Of a stretch of DNA of 12,478 bases, positions 1-5,324 are shown in pieces. The DNA lies in NCBI GenBank assembly GCA_021161645.1, contig JAGHAC010000049.1, positions 1 through 12,478 of the forward strand, written 5' to 3'. This DNA is from a bacterium. GTDB lineage: Bacteria; Patescibacteriota; Minisyncoccia; Minisyncoccales; PEYH01. The position numbers were made by a program, and so were the translations under genes. The notes under the pieces were generated by a model. The model worked only from the letters and a program-made list of their open reading frames with translations. It was not told the DNA's origin and made no database searches. Every line of letters begins with the position of its first letter. The first letter of the stretch is position 1.

Positions 1-20
1 GAGTTTTTATAGAAAATAAA

Positions 21-46
21 AAAAGTGGGACCCTTTACGAGTCCCA
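21..46 (-). terminator. Intrinsic terminator of the structured RNA gene
   Basis: Read on the minus strand, a 6-bp stem TGGGAC/GTCCCA (46-41 and 31-26) with a 9-base loop is followed by AC and a run of seven T. It lies directly downstream of the folded RNA and sets its 3' end near position 20. Confidence 0.8.
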
Positions 47-213
47 AAAAGAACCAGTAGGAGGAAGAAAAGAATAACCCTTTCGGGTTTTGGGCCAGCG
101 GACCTCCTCCACCCGGGGGAGTTTTACTCCCTCACCATCGGAATACCTAGGATACCAATGATGAATTCAGCCCGCCTCTCCTTTTGGGAGAACGATCCTT
201 TCCTTCCTCCTGG
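27..213 (-). ncRNA. Structured non-coding RNA with its own promoter and terminator, family unknown
   Basis: No open reading frame explains this stretch, but on the minus strand it folds strongly. A closing helix joins AGGAGGAAG (211-203) to CTTCCTCCT (67-59). Inside it are a hairpin TCTCC/GGAGA (191-187 with 181-177) and a helix GGCGGGC/GTCCGCT (176-170 with 103-97, two G-U pairs). That helix encloses a 9-bp stem CATCATTGG/CCGATGGTG (163-155 with 141-133) and a 6-bp stem GGGAGT/ACTCCC (131-126 with 122-117). A last hairpin AACCC-GAAA-GGGTT (89-76 region) has a GNRA loop. A consensus promoter lies just upstream and an intrinsic terminator just downstream, giving a transcript of roughly 170-190 bases. 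I see none of the signature sequences of RNase P RNA, tmRNA or the SRP RNA tip. A closing stem, an open middle with small hairpins and a far stem recall 6S RNA, but the branched end does not. Family assignment is left open. Confidence 0.65.
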
Positions 214-218
214 ATGAT

Positions 219-247
219 ATAATAAACAATTTATCTAAAAATGTCAA
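219..247 (-). promoter_or_regulatory. Sigma-70-type promoter of the structured RNA
   Basis: On the minus strand a perfect -35 TTGACA (247-242) is followed by a 17-base spacer and -10 TATTAT (224-219), one base off consensus. Transcription should start near 213, exactly at the 5' edge of the closing helix of the structured RNA. Confidence 0.8.
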
Positions 248-292
248 GAATCTTGCAATGGTTCAATAACTTGACAGCGCCCAGATGACTAT

Positions 293-319
293 AAAAAGAG
301 CCGATTAGACGATCGGCTC
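293..319 (-). terminator. Intrinsic terminator of the decayed toxin-antitoxin operon
   Basis: An 8-bp perfect stem GAGCCGAT/ATCGGCTC (arms 319-312 and 305-298 as read on the minus strand) with a 6-base loop is followed at once by TTTTT. It lies downstream of the toxin remnant and upstream of the structured RNA promoter, so it separates the two transcripts. Confidence 0.75.
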
Positions 320-340
320 AAGCAATTTTTTAACTGAAAA

Positions 341-365
341 TGTTGCAAGGTTCAACCTTGCAACA
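341..365. repeat. Perfect 12-bp inverted repeat at the toxin break point
   Basis: TGTTGCAAGGTT, one central C, then AACCTTGCAACA: both arms match exactly over 12 bases. The element starts within a few bases of where recognisable toxin coding sequence ends. A degenerate relative of one arm plus centre, TTGCAATGGTTCAA, lies at 253-266 against TTGCAAGGTTCAA here. It has no T-run on either side, so it does not look like a terminator. It could be a small dispersed palindromic element or a protein-binding site; which of these cannot be told from one window. Confidence 0.7.
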
Positions 366-592
366 GATTATAGTTTTCTACGGAAAACTTACCTAAACTT
401 TTGATTTTCTCTCTTAATTTTTCGGGGTTAAATTTTCTTGAAGTAAAAAAAACCTAAATCTATTGAGATTCTGTGATTTAACTAGAAAGCTAAACCAGTT
501 CCACCAGCCAAATAAAAATTTTTTAATATTTCTCCTTCATTTAGTAGGGCCAAACAATTCTGTGCGTTTTCTGAAATGATTTCTTGAGACAT
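352..592 (-). pseudogene. Broken AbiEii-type nucleotidyltransferase toxin gene
   Basis: The reading frame starts at ATG 592-590, inside the 3' end of the antitoxin gene. It gives MSQEIISENAQ and then KNFYLAGGTGLAF, the hallmark start of AbiEii/AbiGii-type nucleotidyltransferase toxins. It then meets TAG at 484-482 where the family usually has Gln, one base from CAG. The same frame continues LNHRISIDLGFF, where the family has IDLDFF, so a conserved acidic residue of the nucleotidyltransferase site is also replaced by Gly. A second break, one extra base in an A run near 433-437, shifts the match into another frame (FNPEKLREKIKSLGKFSVEN). Recognisable sequence ends near 364, where an inverted repeat begins. 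About 80 residues remain of a family that is normally more than 200. Three independent lesions plus loss of the C-terminus make this a dead gene rather than a sequencing error. The family assignment rests on the motif match. Confidence 0.8.
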
Positions 593-841
593 AAAATTCT
601 ATCTTTGGGGAGATTGAAAATAATCCGCCAAAAGTTGGCTGATTTTCTCGAAAGTTTTTTTGAGGTTTGAAGAACTTTTTTTATTGCTGTTAATGAGAAG
701 GTACGCAACATCCATTTTATTACATTGATATCCCCTTCCTCCAAAATTCTTTCAATGATAAAATAAGCATTTTTGGAGATCAAGAGAGTAAAAATCTACA
801 TCCCAGAAATATTTCTCTAAAAATTGAGGCATTTTTCTCAT
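541..841 (-). pseudogene. Frameshifted antitoxin-like gene (DUF6922-like) partnered with an AbiEii-type toxin
   Basis: Two frames together spell one small protein. From ATG 841 or 832 comes MPQFLEKYFWDVDFYSLDLQ, in a frame that stops at 754-752. From the A run at 774-770 a second frame gives NAYFIIERILEEGD, KWMLRTF, KKLSRKSANFW and a C-terminus ending HRIVWPY. This order, a WDV start, then IIERxLEEGD, then SANFW and a terminal WPY, is what I know from DUF6922-type proteins encoded just before AbiEii toxins. The family name is from memory. The join falls in an A5 run; two missing bases would restore about 97-100 residues with the usual spacing, and one extra base would also do. A TTG at 783 could start the second half alone, but it would lose the conserved N-terminus and has no ribosome site. 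The broken partner downstream suggests the whole module has been inactivated. Confidence 0.7.
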
Positions 842-974
842 AGTTTTATTTTCGTCTCATTTCCACAATTAGGCAAACCTCAAAATTCAAGTCTAAAAGA
901 AAGGCCCTCTTATACACCCTTCCTCAAATTTTAATTCTAAAACAAAAAATTGGGTAAAGTTGAGACTCTTCTAA

Positions 975-1000
975 GAAAAAGAGCAGGATTTACCTGCTCT
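975..1000 (-). terminator. Intrinsic terminator overlapping the end of the zinc-ribbon gene
   Basis: On the minus strand an 8-bp perfect stem AGAGCAGG/CCTGCTCT (1000-993 and 987-980) with a 5-base loop is followed by TTTTTC. The first arm encodes the last sense codons of the zinc-ribbon gene and its TAA stop sits in the loop. Confidence 0.85.
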
Positions 1001-1328
1001 CTTTGTCGGTAGTTGCGAAATAATCGCGAACTTTATCAAAAAAGGATCCAAAAAGTACACGAAAAATATCTCTCATCCATGCCCTTAAAACTATAAAAGG
1101 AGAAGCTGTATAATGAAATATTCTGACTCCATCCATCTCAACCATAATTTCCCTGGGAAAAGAAAACCTATCTGGAACTCTTTTTCCCGACCCCCAGCGA
1201 TAATAAGCTTGACAGTGCGGACACCAGCCAGCAGTAGGAAAAGAATTATCTACTTCCAGTTTAGTTCCACACTTAGGACAATGACTTACAAACCCAGTTT
1301 CATCTCTCTGGAGTTCTTTCTTCCCCAT
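990..1328 (-). CDS. Small zinc-ribbon protein of unknown function
   Basis: The predicted protein has 112 residues. Near residues 17-40 it carries a CPKC and a CPHC pair separated by 15 residues, the pattern of a zinc ribbon that binds one Zn ion through four cysteines. Such ribbons bind nucleic acid or proteins, or simply stabilise a fold. The remainder is rich in aromatic and basic residues (WGSGKRVPDRF, LRAWMRDIF) with no signal peptide or clear membrane span, so it is probably cytoplasmic. I do not recognise a family for the C-terminal part. The ATG at 1328-1326 is well placed behind GGAGG with a 5-base spacer. The gene is a single transcription unit with its own promoter and a terminator that overlaps its last codons. 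In 60-base samples its GC content is somewhat above that of the repair genes beside it (about 42% against about 35%). Confidence 0.8.
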   Translation of the reverse strand: MGKKELQRDETGFVSHCPKCGTKLEVDNSFPTAGWCPHCQAYYRWGSGKRVPDRFSFPREIMVEMDGVRIFHYTASPFIVLRAWMRDIFRVLFGSFFDKVRDYFATTDKESR

Positions 1329-1361
1329 TTCTGCCTCCTTTTTTGTCTTTAGAGCTGATTT

Positions 1362-1389
1362 ATTTTAACAAAAGAAGATATATTGTCAA
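1362..1389 (-). promoter_or_regulatory. Promoter of the zinc-ribbon gene
   Basis: On the minus strand a perfect -35 TTGACA (1389-1384), a 16-base spacer and -10 TAAAAT (1367-1362, one mismatch) precede the gene, leaving a leader of about 25 bases that carries the GGAGG site. Confidence 0.75.
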
Positions 1390-1492
1390 TGAAAGGTAAT
1401 AATTCAACAACTTATCAACTTCACCTTTCCAAAAACAATTCTTGTTTCATTATTAATAGAAACGGAGTTTGTTGGTGAATTATTTGAAATTT

Positions 1493-1511
1493 TATGATAA
1501 GCTTTTAAAAG
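1493..1511 (+). promoter_or_regulatory. Probable uvrC promoter region with palindrome
   Basis: TATGAT (1493-1498) could serve as a -10 box; the best -35 (TTGGTG at 1472) is weak and only 15 bases away. It runs into the perfect palindrome CTTTTAAAAG (1502-1511). A closely similar string precedes uvrB, which suggests a shared control site. Transcription from here would leave a leader of about a dozen bases before the uvrC ATG. Confidence 0.35.
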
Positions 1512-1515
1512 AAAT

Positions 1516-2604
1516 ATGAAAAAGGAATTAAAACAAAAAATTGAAAAATTACTAGATGCTCCCGGTGTTTATGTCTTCAAAGATGAAAACGAAAACATTC
1601 TCTATATTGGTAAAGCAAAGAACATTAGAAAAAGGGTTAAGCAGCATTTCCAAAAACAACAAAAATGGATTTGGGATTTTATTGACGATATTGCCGATAT
1701 TGAGATTTTGAAATGTGAAAACGAAAAAGAAGCAATGATCTTAGAGGCAGAACTTATAAAACGCTACCAACCCAAATTTAACATTGAGTGGAAAGATGAT
1801 AAAAATTACTTTTTTGTAGGAATTACTGATGAAAATTTTCCGAGAGTTTTTTGGACACACCAAACAAAAGTCAAAAGTCAAAAGTCAAAAGTCAAATCTG
1901 AACTATCCACTACTCACTATCCACTACTCACTGATTATTTTGGGCCATTTGTGAAAGGAAGTGAACTTAAAAGATTCTTGACAGAGATTAGAAGAATTTT
2001 GCCTTTTAGAACTTGTAAGAATTTGCCAAAAAAGCCCTGTCTTTATTATCATCTTGGAGTTTGTCTTGCGCCATGTAAGAACAAAAGGCAAAAAAAGAAA
2101 TACCAAAAAATGGTTGAAACTTTAAAAGTTTTGCTTAGAATATATCTTCAAGAAGATGTACGAATTGAGGGATATGATATTTCAAATATTTCTGGCAGTT
2201 TGGCAACTGGGTCGATGGTTGTTTTTGAAAAGGAAAAACCAAAAAAGTCAGATTATCGAAAATTTAGAATCAAAAAAGTTAGAGGTCAAAATGATGTAAA
2301 ATCTTTAAGAGAGGTTTTGTTAAGGAGAATGAAACATAAAGAATGGAAAATGCCTGATTTAATTTTGCTTGACGGTGGTAAGGGACAACTTAAGGCAGTA
2401 AAAGGGGTCGAGATTCCGGTTGTGTCTTTGGCAAAAATGAAAAAACATTCTGGCAAATTATATTCTCCTTTCTCTAAAAATTTTGCTCTACTAGACGAGC
2501 TACCCGAGGGTTTTAGAAATCTTCTATTAAAGGTAAGAGATGAAGCGCATCGATTCGCAATAAGCTATCATAAGCTGAGAAGAAAGAAAGCGTTGAGAAT
2601 ATAA
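1516..2604 (+). CDS. uvrC: Excinuclease ABC subunit C, shortened form
   Basis: UvrC makes the two cuts that flank a DNA lesion after UvrB has marked it. The protein has 362 residues; the usual length is about 600. The N-terminal GIY-YIG nuclease (residues 15-90) is intact, with GVY at 17-19, YIG at 30-32, R40 and E77. Four cysteines follow (C167, C175, C183, C187), matching the iron-sulfur site described for UvrC. The RNase H-like nuclease keeps its catalytic residues D221 (GYDIS), D286 (LLDGG) and H345 (DEAHRF). Only about 33 residues separate C187 from D221, so the UVR domain that normally binds UvrB is missing, and the protein ends just before the helix-hairpin-helix pair. Residues 117-139 are encoded by short tandem repeats. 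Both catalytic sites survive, so activity is plausible, but it would need another way to dock on UvrB. There is no clear ribosome site before the ATG. Confidence 0.9.
   Translation: MKKELKQKIEKLLDAPGVYVFKDENENILYIGKAKNIRKRVKQHFQKQQKWIWDFIDDIADIEILKCENEKEAMILEAELIKRYQPKFNIEWKDDKNYFFVGITDENFPRVFWTHQTKVKSQKSKVKSELSTTHYPLLTDYFGPFVKGSELKRFLTEIRRILPFRTCKNLPKKPCLYYHLGVCLAPCKNKRQKKKYQKMVETLKVLLRIYLQEDVRIEGYDISNISGSLATGSMVVFEKEKPKKSDYRKFRIKKVRGQNDVKSLREVLLRRMKHKEWKMPDLILLDGGKGQLKAVKGVEIPVVSLAKMKKHSGKLYSPFSKNFALLDELPEGFRNLLLKVRDEAHRFAISYHKLRRKKALRI
1865..1929 (+). repeat. Tandem repeats inside uvrC: CAAAAGT x4 and a 14-mer x2
   Basis: Four perfect copies of CAAAAGT run from 1865 to 1892. Two perfect copies of ACTATCCACTACTC follow at 1902-1929. 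Each block is 28 bases. They encode a low-complexity segment rich in Lys, Ser and Thr between two conserved parts of UvrC (the VFWTHQ strand and YFGPF), and the frame is kept. The block looks like an inserted minisatellite expanded on a surface loop. Confidence 0.9.
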
Positions 2605-2631
2605 AAGAGAGGAGGTTAATCTCCTCTCTTT
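2604..2631. terminator. Bidirectional terminator between uvrC and the small membrane protein gene
   Basis: The 8-bp GC-containing core GAGAGGAG/CTCCTCTC (2607-2614 with 2621-2628) is flanked by AAA on the left and TTT on the right, so it can act on both strands. It begins at the uvrC stop codon. The last codons of the convergent membrane protein gene lie in it and its stop lies in the loop. Confidence 0.75.
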
Positions 2632-2801
2632 CTCTCATGTCGGGTTAAACGAAGCCAAAAGACATATGCCCAGAGATTCAAAAATAAAAGGGAACAAAAG
2701 AAAAAGATGGCTGCCTGTAAGTTTTGCCCAGAAAAAAACTTATCAAGTCCTGCGATTAAAAATCCTATAAATACCAAGAAACCTATAATAATGCTTAACA
2801 C
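2616..2801 (-). CDS. Small two-span membrane protein, function unknown
   Basis: The protein has 61 residues with two hydrophobic stretches, LSIIIGFLVFIGFLIAGL near the N-terminus and AAIFFFCSLLFLNLWAYVF after a short polar turn (DKFFSGQN). A basic tail (RLTRHERKRGD) should lie in the cytoplasm, giving a helical hairpin. I do not recognise a family. A GTG at 2810 would extend it by three residues, but that codon overlaps the ribosome site AAGGAGGTG. The GTG at 2801-2799 stands 8 bases behind GGAGG and is the better start. The gene is convergent with uvrC and divergent from uvrB, with its own promoter. Its placement between two repair genes may be chance. Confidence 0.65.
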   Translation of the reverse strand: MLSIIIGFLVFIGFLIAGLDKFFSGQNLQAAIFFFCSLLFLNLWAYVFWLRLTRHERKRGD

Positions 2802-2823
2802 TCTGTCCACCTCCTTTTTAATG

Positions 2824-2838
2824 ATGCTTTAAAAGCAT
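2824..2838. promoter_or_regulatory. Palindrome in the divergent uvrB promoter region
   Basis: ATGCTTT-A-AAAGCAT is a perfect 7-bp inverted repeat around one base. It overlaps the -10 box of the minus-strand promoter and ends at a possible plus-strand -10 box TATAAG (2838-2843). A protein bound here could affect both directions. It resembles the palindrome before uvrC but not the known LexA boxes of E. coli or Bacillus. Confidence 0.4.
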
Positions 2839-2862
2839 ATAAGAAAATTTTAGAAAAGTCAA
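2834..2862 (-). promoter_or_regulatory. Promoter of the small membrane protein gene
   Basis: On the minus strand -35 TTGACT (2862-2857), a 17-base spacer and -10 TATGCT (2839-2834) lie at the correct distance before the ribosome site AAGGAGGTG. The -35 end lies within 6 bases of the uvrB start codon, so transcription in the two directions starts from overlapping DNA. Confidence 0.55.
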
Positions 2863-2867
2863 ATTTT

Positions 2868-4814
2868 ATGAGGTTTAAAGTTGTATCAAAATTTAAACCA
2901 AAAGGTGATCAACCCAAAGCAATCTCTCAGCTTGCTAAAGGATTAAAGAAGGGTTATAGATTTCAAACATTGTTGGGTGTAACTGGCTCAGGAAAAACCT
3001 TTACGATGTCAAAAATTATTGAGAAGGCGCAACTACCAACTCTTGTTATCTCTCCTAACAAAACTTTAGCAGCTCAACTATACGAAGAATTTAGAATGTT
3101 TTTTCCAAAAAACGAGGTTTGTTATTTTGTTTCTTATTACGATTACTATCAGCCCGAAGCATATATCCCCCAAACAGACACCTATATTGAAAAAGATGCC
3201 AAAATTAACGAAGAAATTGATAGATTAAGACACAAAACAGCACAAGCGCTTCTCACAAGAAAAGATGTATTAGTGGTTGCTTCTGTATCCTGTATTTATA
3301 ATCTTGGTTCTCCCAATATATACCAAAAACTTTCATTACATCTTAAAAGGGACCAGATAATTTCCCGAAGAGAATTAATTGCCCGGCTTTTAGACCTTCA
3401 ATACGAAAGAAATGATTATGCTCTCTGGCGAGGAAAATTTAGATTAAGAATGAACTATATTGACATTTGGACCTCGGGAGAAGATAGGATTATAAGAATA
3501 GAGATTGACAGAGAAAAAATTAAGAGCATATCTATAGGAGAAGTTCCTTTTGGAAGATTTGTTTCTGTAAGCCGCATAGAAATTTGGCCAGCGAAATTCT
3601 GGCTCACAGAAAAGGAGCGACTCAATATTGCTCTTTCAAATATTAATTTAGAATTACAAGAACAATATCGAAAACTAAAAAACAACGGGAAAATCATAGA
3701 AGCTGAAAGATTAAAAAGAAGAACAGAATATGACATAGCAATGATAAAAGAAACCGGCTGGTGTCACGGCATTGAAAACTACTCAAGACATCTGGAATTT
3801 AGAAAAGCGGGAGAGCCACCCTTTACTTTAATAGATTACTTTCCTAAAAACTTTCTTCTCTTTATAGACGAATCACACATAACCGTTCCTCAAATTAGAG
3901 GAATGTATGAAGGTGATAAATCCAGAAAGGAAACACTTATTAAATACGGATTTCGCCTCCCTTCTGCCCTTGATAACAGACCTCTTAAATTTAACGAATT
4001 CCTTAAAAAAATAAATCAAGTTATTTTTGTGTCGGCAACGCCGGGAAAATTTGAGAAAAAAACATCTAATCAAATCGCAGAACAGATTATAAGACCTACT
4101 TATCTTTTAGATCCTTCAATTGAAATAAGACCCACTAAAGACCAAGTTGATGATCTTTTAAAAGAGATTGACCAAAGAATAAAAAAGAAGCAAAGAGTAC
4201 TAGTATTAACCATTACAAAAAGATTAGCAGAAGCATTGGCAGAGCACTTAAAAAAGAAAAAAATAAAAGCCGCCTATCTTCACTCTGAAATAAAAACTCT
4301 TGCCAGACCCAAAATCTTATCAAAGCTACGCAAAGGAGAATACGATGTTCTGGTAGGTATTAATCTCTTAAGAGAGGGGCTTGACTTACCCGAAGTGTCT
4401 CTGATTGCTATTTTAGATGCCGACAAAGAAGGTTTTTTAAGAGATGAAACTTCTCTAATACAAATTATGGGAAGAGCGTCCCGCCATCCGGAAGGACATA
4501 TTATAATGTATGCAGACAAAATTACTTCTTCAATGAAAAAAGCTATCAAAGAAACCAAAAGAAGAAGAAAAATTCAGAAGGAATATAACCGGAGTCATAA
4601 TTTAAAACCCTTACCTATCACAAAAGAAGTACGCGACACCCTTTCACTTCTCTCTCGAGAGAAAGAAGAAACATCACCTAAGGAAGAATTTTTGAAAGAA
4701 TATTTCAAGCAACTTAAATACCAACTTGATTTAGCACGAAGGAATCTTCAGTTTGAAAAAGCTGCCCAGATTAAGGAAAAAATAGAAAAGTTCAAATCGA
4801 AAATTGACAAATAG
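2868..4814 (+). CDS. uvrB: Excinuclease ABC subunit B
   Basis: UvrB is the ATP-dependent helicase-like subunit that checks damaged DNA delivered by UvrA and positions UvrC. The 648 residues are close to the usual 660-680. The Walker A motif GVTGSGKT is at 37-44. The damage-probing hairpin region (YFVSYYDYYQPEAYIP) follows, then the DESH box at 334-337, SATPG, and the helicase motif VI region QIMGRASRHPEG. The C-terminal UVR domain (about 611-645, LARRNLQFEKAAQIKEKIE) is present, although UvrC in this window lacks its partner domain. There is no Shine-Dalgarno sequence before the ATG; a -10-like TATAAG at 2838-2843 would give a leader of about 18 bases. A gene of unknown function follows after 38 bases and is probably co-transcribed. 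uvrA is not in the window. Confidence 0.97.
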   Translation: MRFKVVSKFKPKGDQPKAISQLAKGLKKGYRFQTLLGVTGSGKTFTMSKIIEKAQLPTLVISPNKTLAAQLYEEFRMFFPKNEVCYFVSYYDYYQPEAYIPQTDTYIEKDAKINEEIDRLRHKTAQALLTRKDVLVVASVSCIYNLGSPNIYQKLSLHLKRDQIISRRELIARLLDLQYERNDYALWRGKFRLRMNYIDIWTSGEDRIIRIEIDREKIKSISIGEVPFGRFVSVSRIEIWPAKFWLTEKERLNIALSNINLELQEQYRKLKNNGKIIEAERLKRRTEYDIAMIKETGWCHGIENYSRHLEFRKAGEPPFTLIDYFPKNFLLFIDESHITVPQIRGMYEGDKSRKETLIKYGFRLPSALDNRPLKFNEFLKKINQVIFVSATPGKFEKKTSNQIAEQIIRPTYLLDPSIEIRPTKDQVDDLLKEIDQRIKKKQRVLVLTITKRLAEALAEHLKKKKIKAAYLHSEIKTLARPKILSKLRKGEYDVLVGINLLREGLDLPEVSLIAILDADKEGFLRDETSLIQIMGRASRHPEGHIIMYADKITSSMKKAIKETKRRRKIQKEYNRSHNLKPLPITKEVRDTLSLLSREKEETSPKEEFLKEYFKQLKYQLDLARRNLQFEKAAQIKEKIEKFKSKIDK

Positions 4815-4852
4815 CCATAATTTGTGTTAATCCAAAAAAAGAGGTGATAAAT

Positions 4853-5281
4853 ATGTCCTTTCAAAATGAGAGAGGGATAAGAGTTATCGACTTAAACAAC
4901 TGGCGAAAGATCGAGGTTTATAACCGGGCAGAGTGTGATATTACAGATTATTTTGCTTGGGGAGCGTTTTCTTCCTTTAGCTCATCTGTCTCTGTAGAAC
5001 TTTTTGCCTTCAATGAAGAGATAACATTTGAAAATACAACAATTCCTTTTGCTTACCTCGTCATTGTTAAAGTGCCGAAGAAAAAGATAAAAAATCAGGA
5101 AGAAGTATTCATCAAACATCAAGAACGATTACTTTATCCTTCTTCGATAGGACTTGTTCCTTGTAAATATCTCGGAGAATACGAAGATAAAAGCAAACGA
5201 TGTTTTGTCTTTGTGATTACCGATAAAGAGTTATTTAAGTTCTTTACAAGTGATACATTATGGACTGTCTCCCTAAACTAA
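4853..5281 (+). CDS. Protein of unknown function downstream of uvrB
   Basis: The protein has 142 residues, with no signal peptide and no membrane span. Alternating hydrophobic and polar stretches (SVSVELFAFNEEITFEN, FAYLVIVKVPKKK, RCFVFVITDKELFKFF) suggest a mostly beta or alpha/beta cytoplasmic fold. I do not recognise a family. A GTG at 4844 could add three residues, but it lies inside the ribosome site GAGGTG; the ATG at 4853 follows GAGG by 8 bases and is preferred. The gene begins 38 bases after the uvrB stop and shares its terminator, so it is likely translated from the uvrB message. Its strong ribosome site may give more protein per message than uvrB itself, which has none. No functional link to repair can be claimed beyond the position. 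Confidence 0.75.
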   Translation: MSFQNERGIRVIDLNNWRKIEVYNRAECDITDYFAWGAFSSFSSSVSVELFAFNEEITFENTTIPFAYLVIVKVPKKKIKNQEEVFIKHQERLLYPSSIGLVPCKYLGEYEDKSKRCFVFVITDKELFKFFTSDTLWTVSLN

Positions 5282-5283
5282 AA

Positions 5284-5311
5284 ACGGGCTTTAACAGCCC
5301 GTCTTTTTTTT
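5284..5311. terminator. Bidirectional terminator between the uvrB unit and gdh
   Basis: A 7-bp stem ACGGGCT/AGCCCGT (5284-5290 with 5296-5302) with a 5-base loop is followed on the plus strand by C and eight T, and on the minus strand by a T run. It sits between the convergent unknown gene and glutamate dehydrogenase and serves both. Confidence 0.85.
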
Positions 5312-5324
5312 AGAATATTTTTAT

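Noticed and set aside
97..119. T-box-like string GGGTGG in the structured RNA
   Set aside because: No specifier stem, no antiterminator pairing and no aminoacyl-tRNA synthetase or amino acid gene downstream.
271..295. Plus-strand promoter TTGACA ... TATAAA
   Set aside because: The spacer is only 13 bases and no gene or RNA follows; the next element is a minus-strand terminator.
541..783. An intact 80-residue gene starting at TTG 783
   Set aside because: It lacks the conserved N-terminal half, which is found just upstream in another frame, and has no ribosome site; a frameshifted gene explains it better.
1113..1352. A plus-strand 79-residue reading frame
   Set aside because: It is the antisense shadow of the zinc-ribbon gene, which has the CPxC motifs, ribosome site, promoter and terminator.
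1391..1429. GAAAGGT/ACCTTTC inverted pair upstream of uvrC
   Set aside because: Seven bases with a 25-base loop in AT-rich DNA is weak and has no T-run or clear position relative to a promoter.
1865..1929. CRISPR array
   Set aside because: The repeats are 7 and 14 bases long, directly abutting without spacers, and lie in a coding region.
4646..4670. Palindrome around CTCTCGAGAG inside uvrB
   Set aside because: It lies within a well-conserved coding region in an ordinary Ser/Arg/Glu-rich stretch; no sign of a separate role.
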